The notes under the pieces are model-generated. The model worked only from the letters and a program-made list of their open reading frames with translations. It did not search any database and was not told where the DNA came from. A program made the position numbers and the translations under genes. From assembly GCA_949318235.1 (NCBI GenBank), contig OX439127.1, positions 21,120,142 through 21,184,141 on the forward strand: 64,000 nucleotides of DNA, read 5' to 3'. Origin of the DNA: Ecdyonurus torrentis (taxonomy: Eukaryota > Arthropoda > Insecta > Ephemeroptera > Heptageniidae). Shown here piece after piece: positions 63,684 to 64,000 of the stretch (positions are counted from its first letter, which is position 1; each line of letters begins with the position of its first letter).

Positions 63684-63824
63684 AATTCGCCACCTCAGAA
63701 TAAGAATGTCGTATCTGCAAAAAAATTTGATGCAATTCTGAGCCTTATGTTGATAACAAATAAGGCTCAGAATTGCATCAATTGTTTTTGTAGATACGAC
63801 ATTCTTATTCTGAGGTGACGAATT
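63684..63824. mobile_element. 141-bp palindromic MITE
   Basis: AATTCGCCACCTCAGAATAA at the left pairs with TTATTCTGAGGTGACGAATT at the right. The arms are about 65 bp, nearly perfect, with a ~10-base loop (TTGATAACA). Length and near-perfect stem resemble a miRNA-precursor-like or siRNA hairpin, but the full palindrome is more typical of a MITE. Confidence 0.85.
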
Positions 63825-64000
63825 CTTACATGCACTAGTGCTGGAGAGAGAGAGAGAGAGAGACTTCAATAAACTTGACTAAAGCTGATTGCAATAATGT
63901 AAAATATTAATGAAGTTACGTATGCTAGTTTAAGTTTTGAATTACTTTAAACAAATCTTTTAAGATGAATGTTACATGTACAGATATTTCTGAATACGGT
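63825..64000. other. Intronic end of the window
   Basis: A (GA)n tract at about 63844-63863, then AT-rich sequence. Nothing else seen. Confidence 0.5.

Overview
This is a eukaryotic, strongly AT-rich, gene-poor window, most probably from an arthropod (insect-like). The best lineage evidence is one recognisable gene. Three exons on the + strand encode the N-terminus of the Ssdp/SSBP2-3-4 family, and the protein starts MYAKGKGSTVPSDAQAREK, a form I associate with insect Ssdp rather than the vertebrate MFAKGKGS form. Introns are very long (about 13.0 kb and 2.1 kb). Almost everything else is interspersed repeats: short inverted-repeat DNA transposons (MITEs), foldback elements, tRNA-derived SINEs, non-LTR debris and microsatellites. 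There is no CRISPR array, operon or rRNA, and no convincing free tRNA gene.

Layout. 1-12,715: a tandem array of a ~2.8 kb unit arranged A-B-A-B-A' (starts 1, 2784, 5828, 8606, 11651). B units carry a 292-bp TA-flanked MITE, and each full unit carries a promoter-like CGATA/CCAAT block. 12,716-19,900: a TTAA-flanked MITE, a frameshifted non-LTR reverse transcriptase tail (minus strand), a duplicated 49-bp segment each holding a perfect RFX X-box palindrome, a small hairpin and the first SINE. 19,988-20,095: a convincing 36-codon minus-strand exon of an unidentified gene. 20,760-28,870: a 1.9-kb foldback, a compound inverted-repeat element, a palindrome of four E-box/ETS-like modules, several MITEs, and a 959-bp TA-flanked element next to a long (TA)n tract. 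29,886-33,860: a palindromic MITE, then a 3.1-kb hAT-like element with a perfect 8-bp target duplication and a second hAT-like element nested inside it. 34,000-43,400: more MITEs, the second SINE, a possible + strand exon at 39,006, and two facing copies of a TTAA MITE. 43,432-43,610: a possible minus-strand exon. 44,700-64,000: the Ssdp promoter, its first three coding exons, and repeat-filled introns. A 200-N assembly gap lies at 62,316-62,515 inside a CT repeat.

Genes. Ssdp is a nuclear cofactor that binds LDB/Chip through its N-terminal LUFS (LisH-containing) domain. The window holds residues 1-63, most of that domain; the rest lies beyond the right edge. The exon candidates at 19,988 (minus), 39,006 (plus), 43,432 (minus) and 27,029 (minus, inside a repeat) rest only on open frame plus splice signals, and I cannot name their genes. 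Repeat superfamily names are inferred from terminal sequences and target duplications, because no intact transposase is present.
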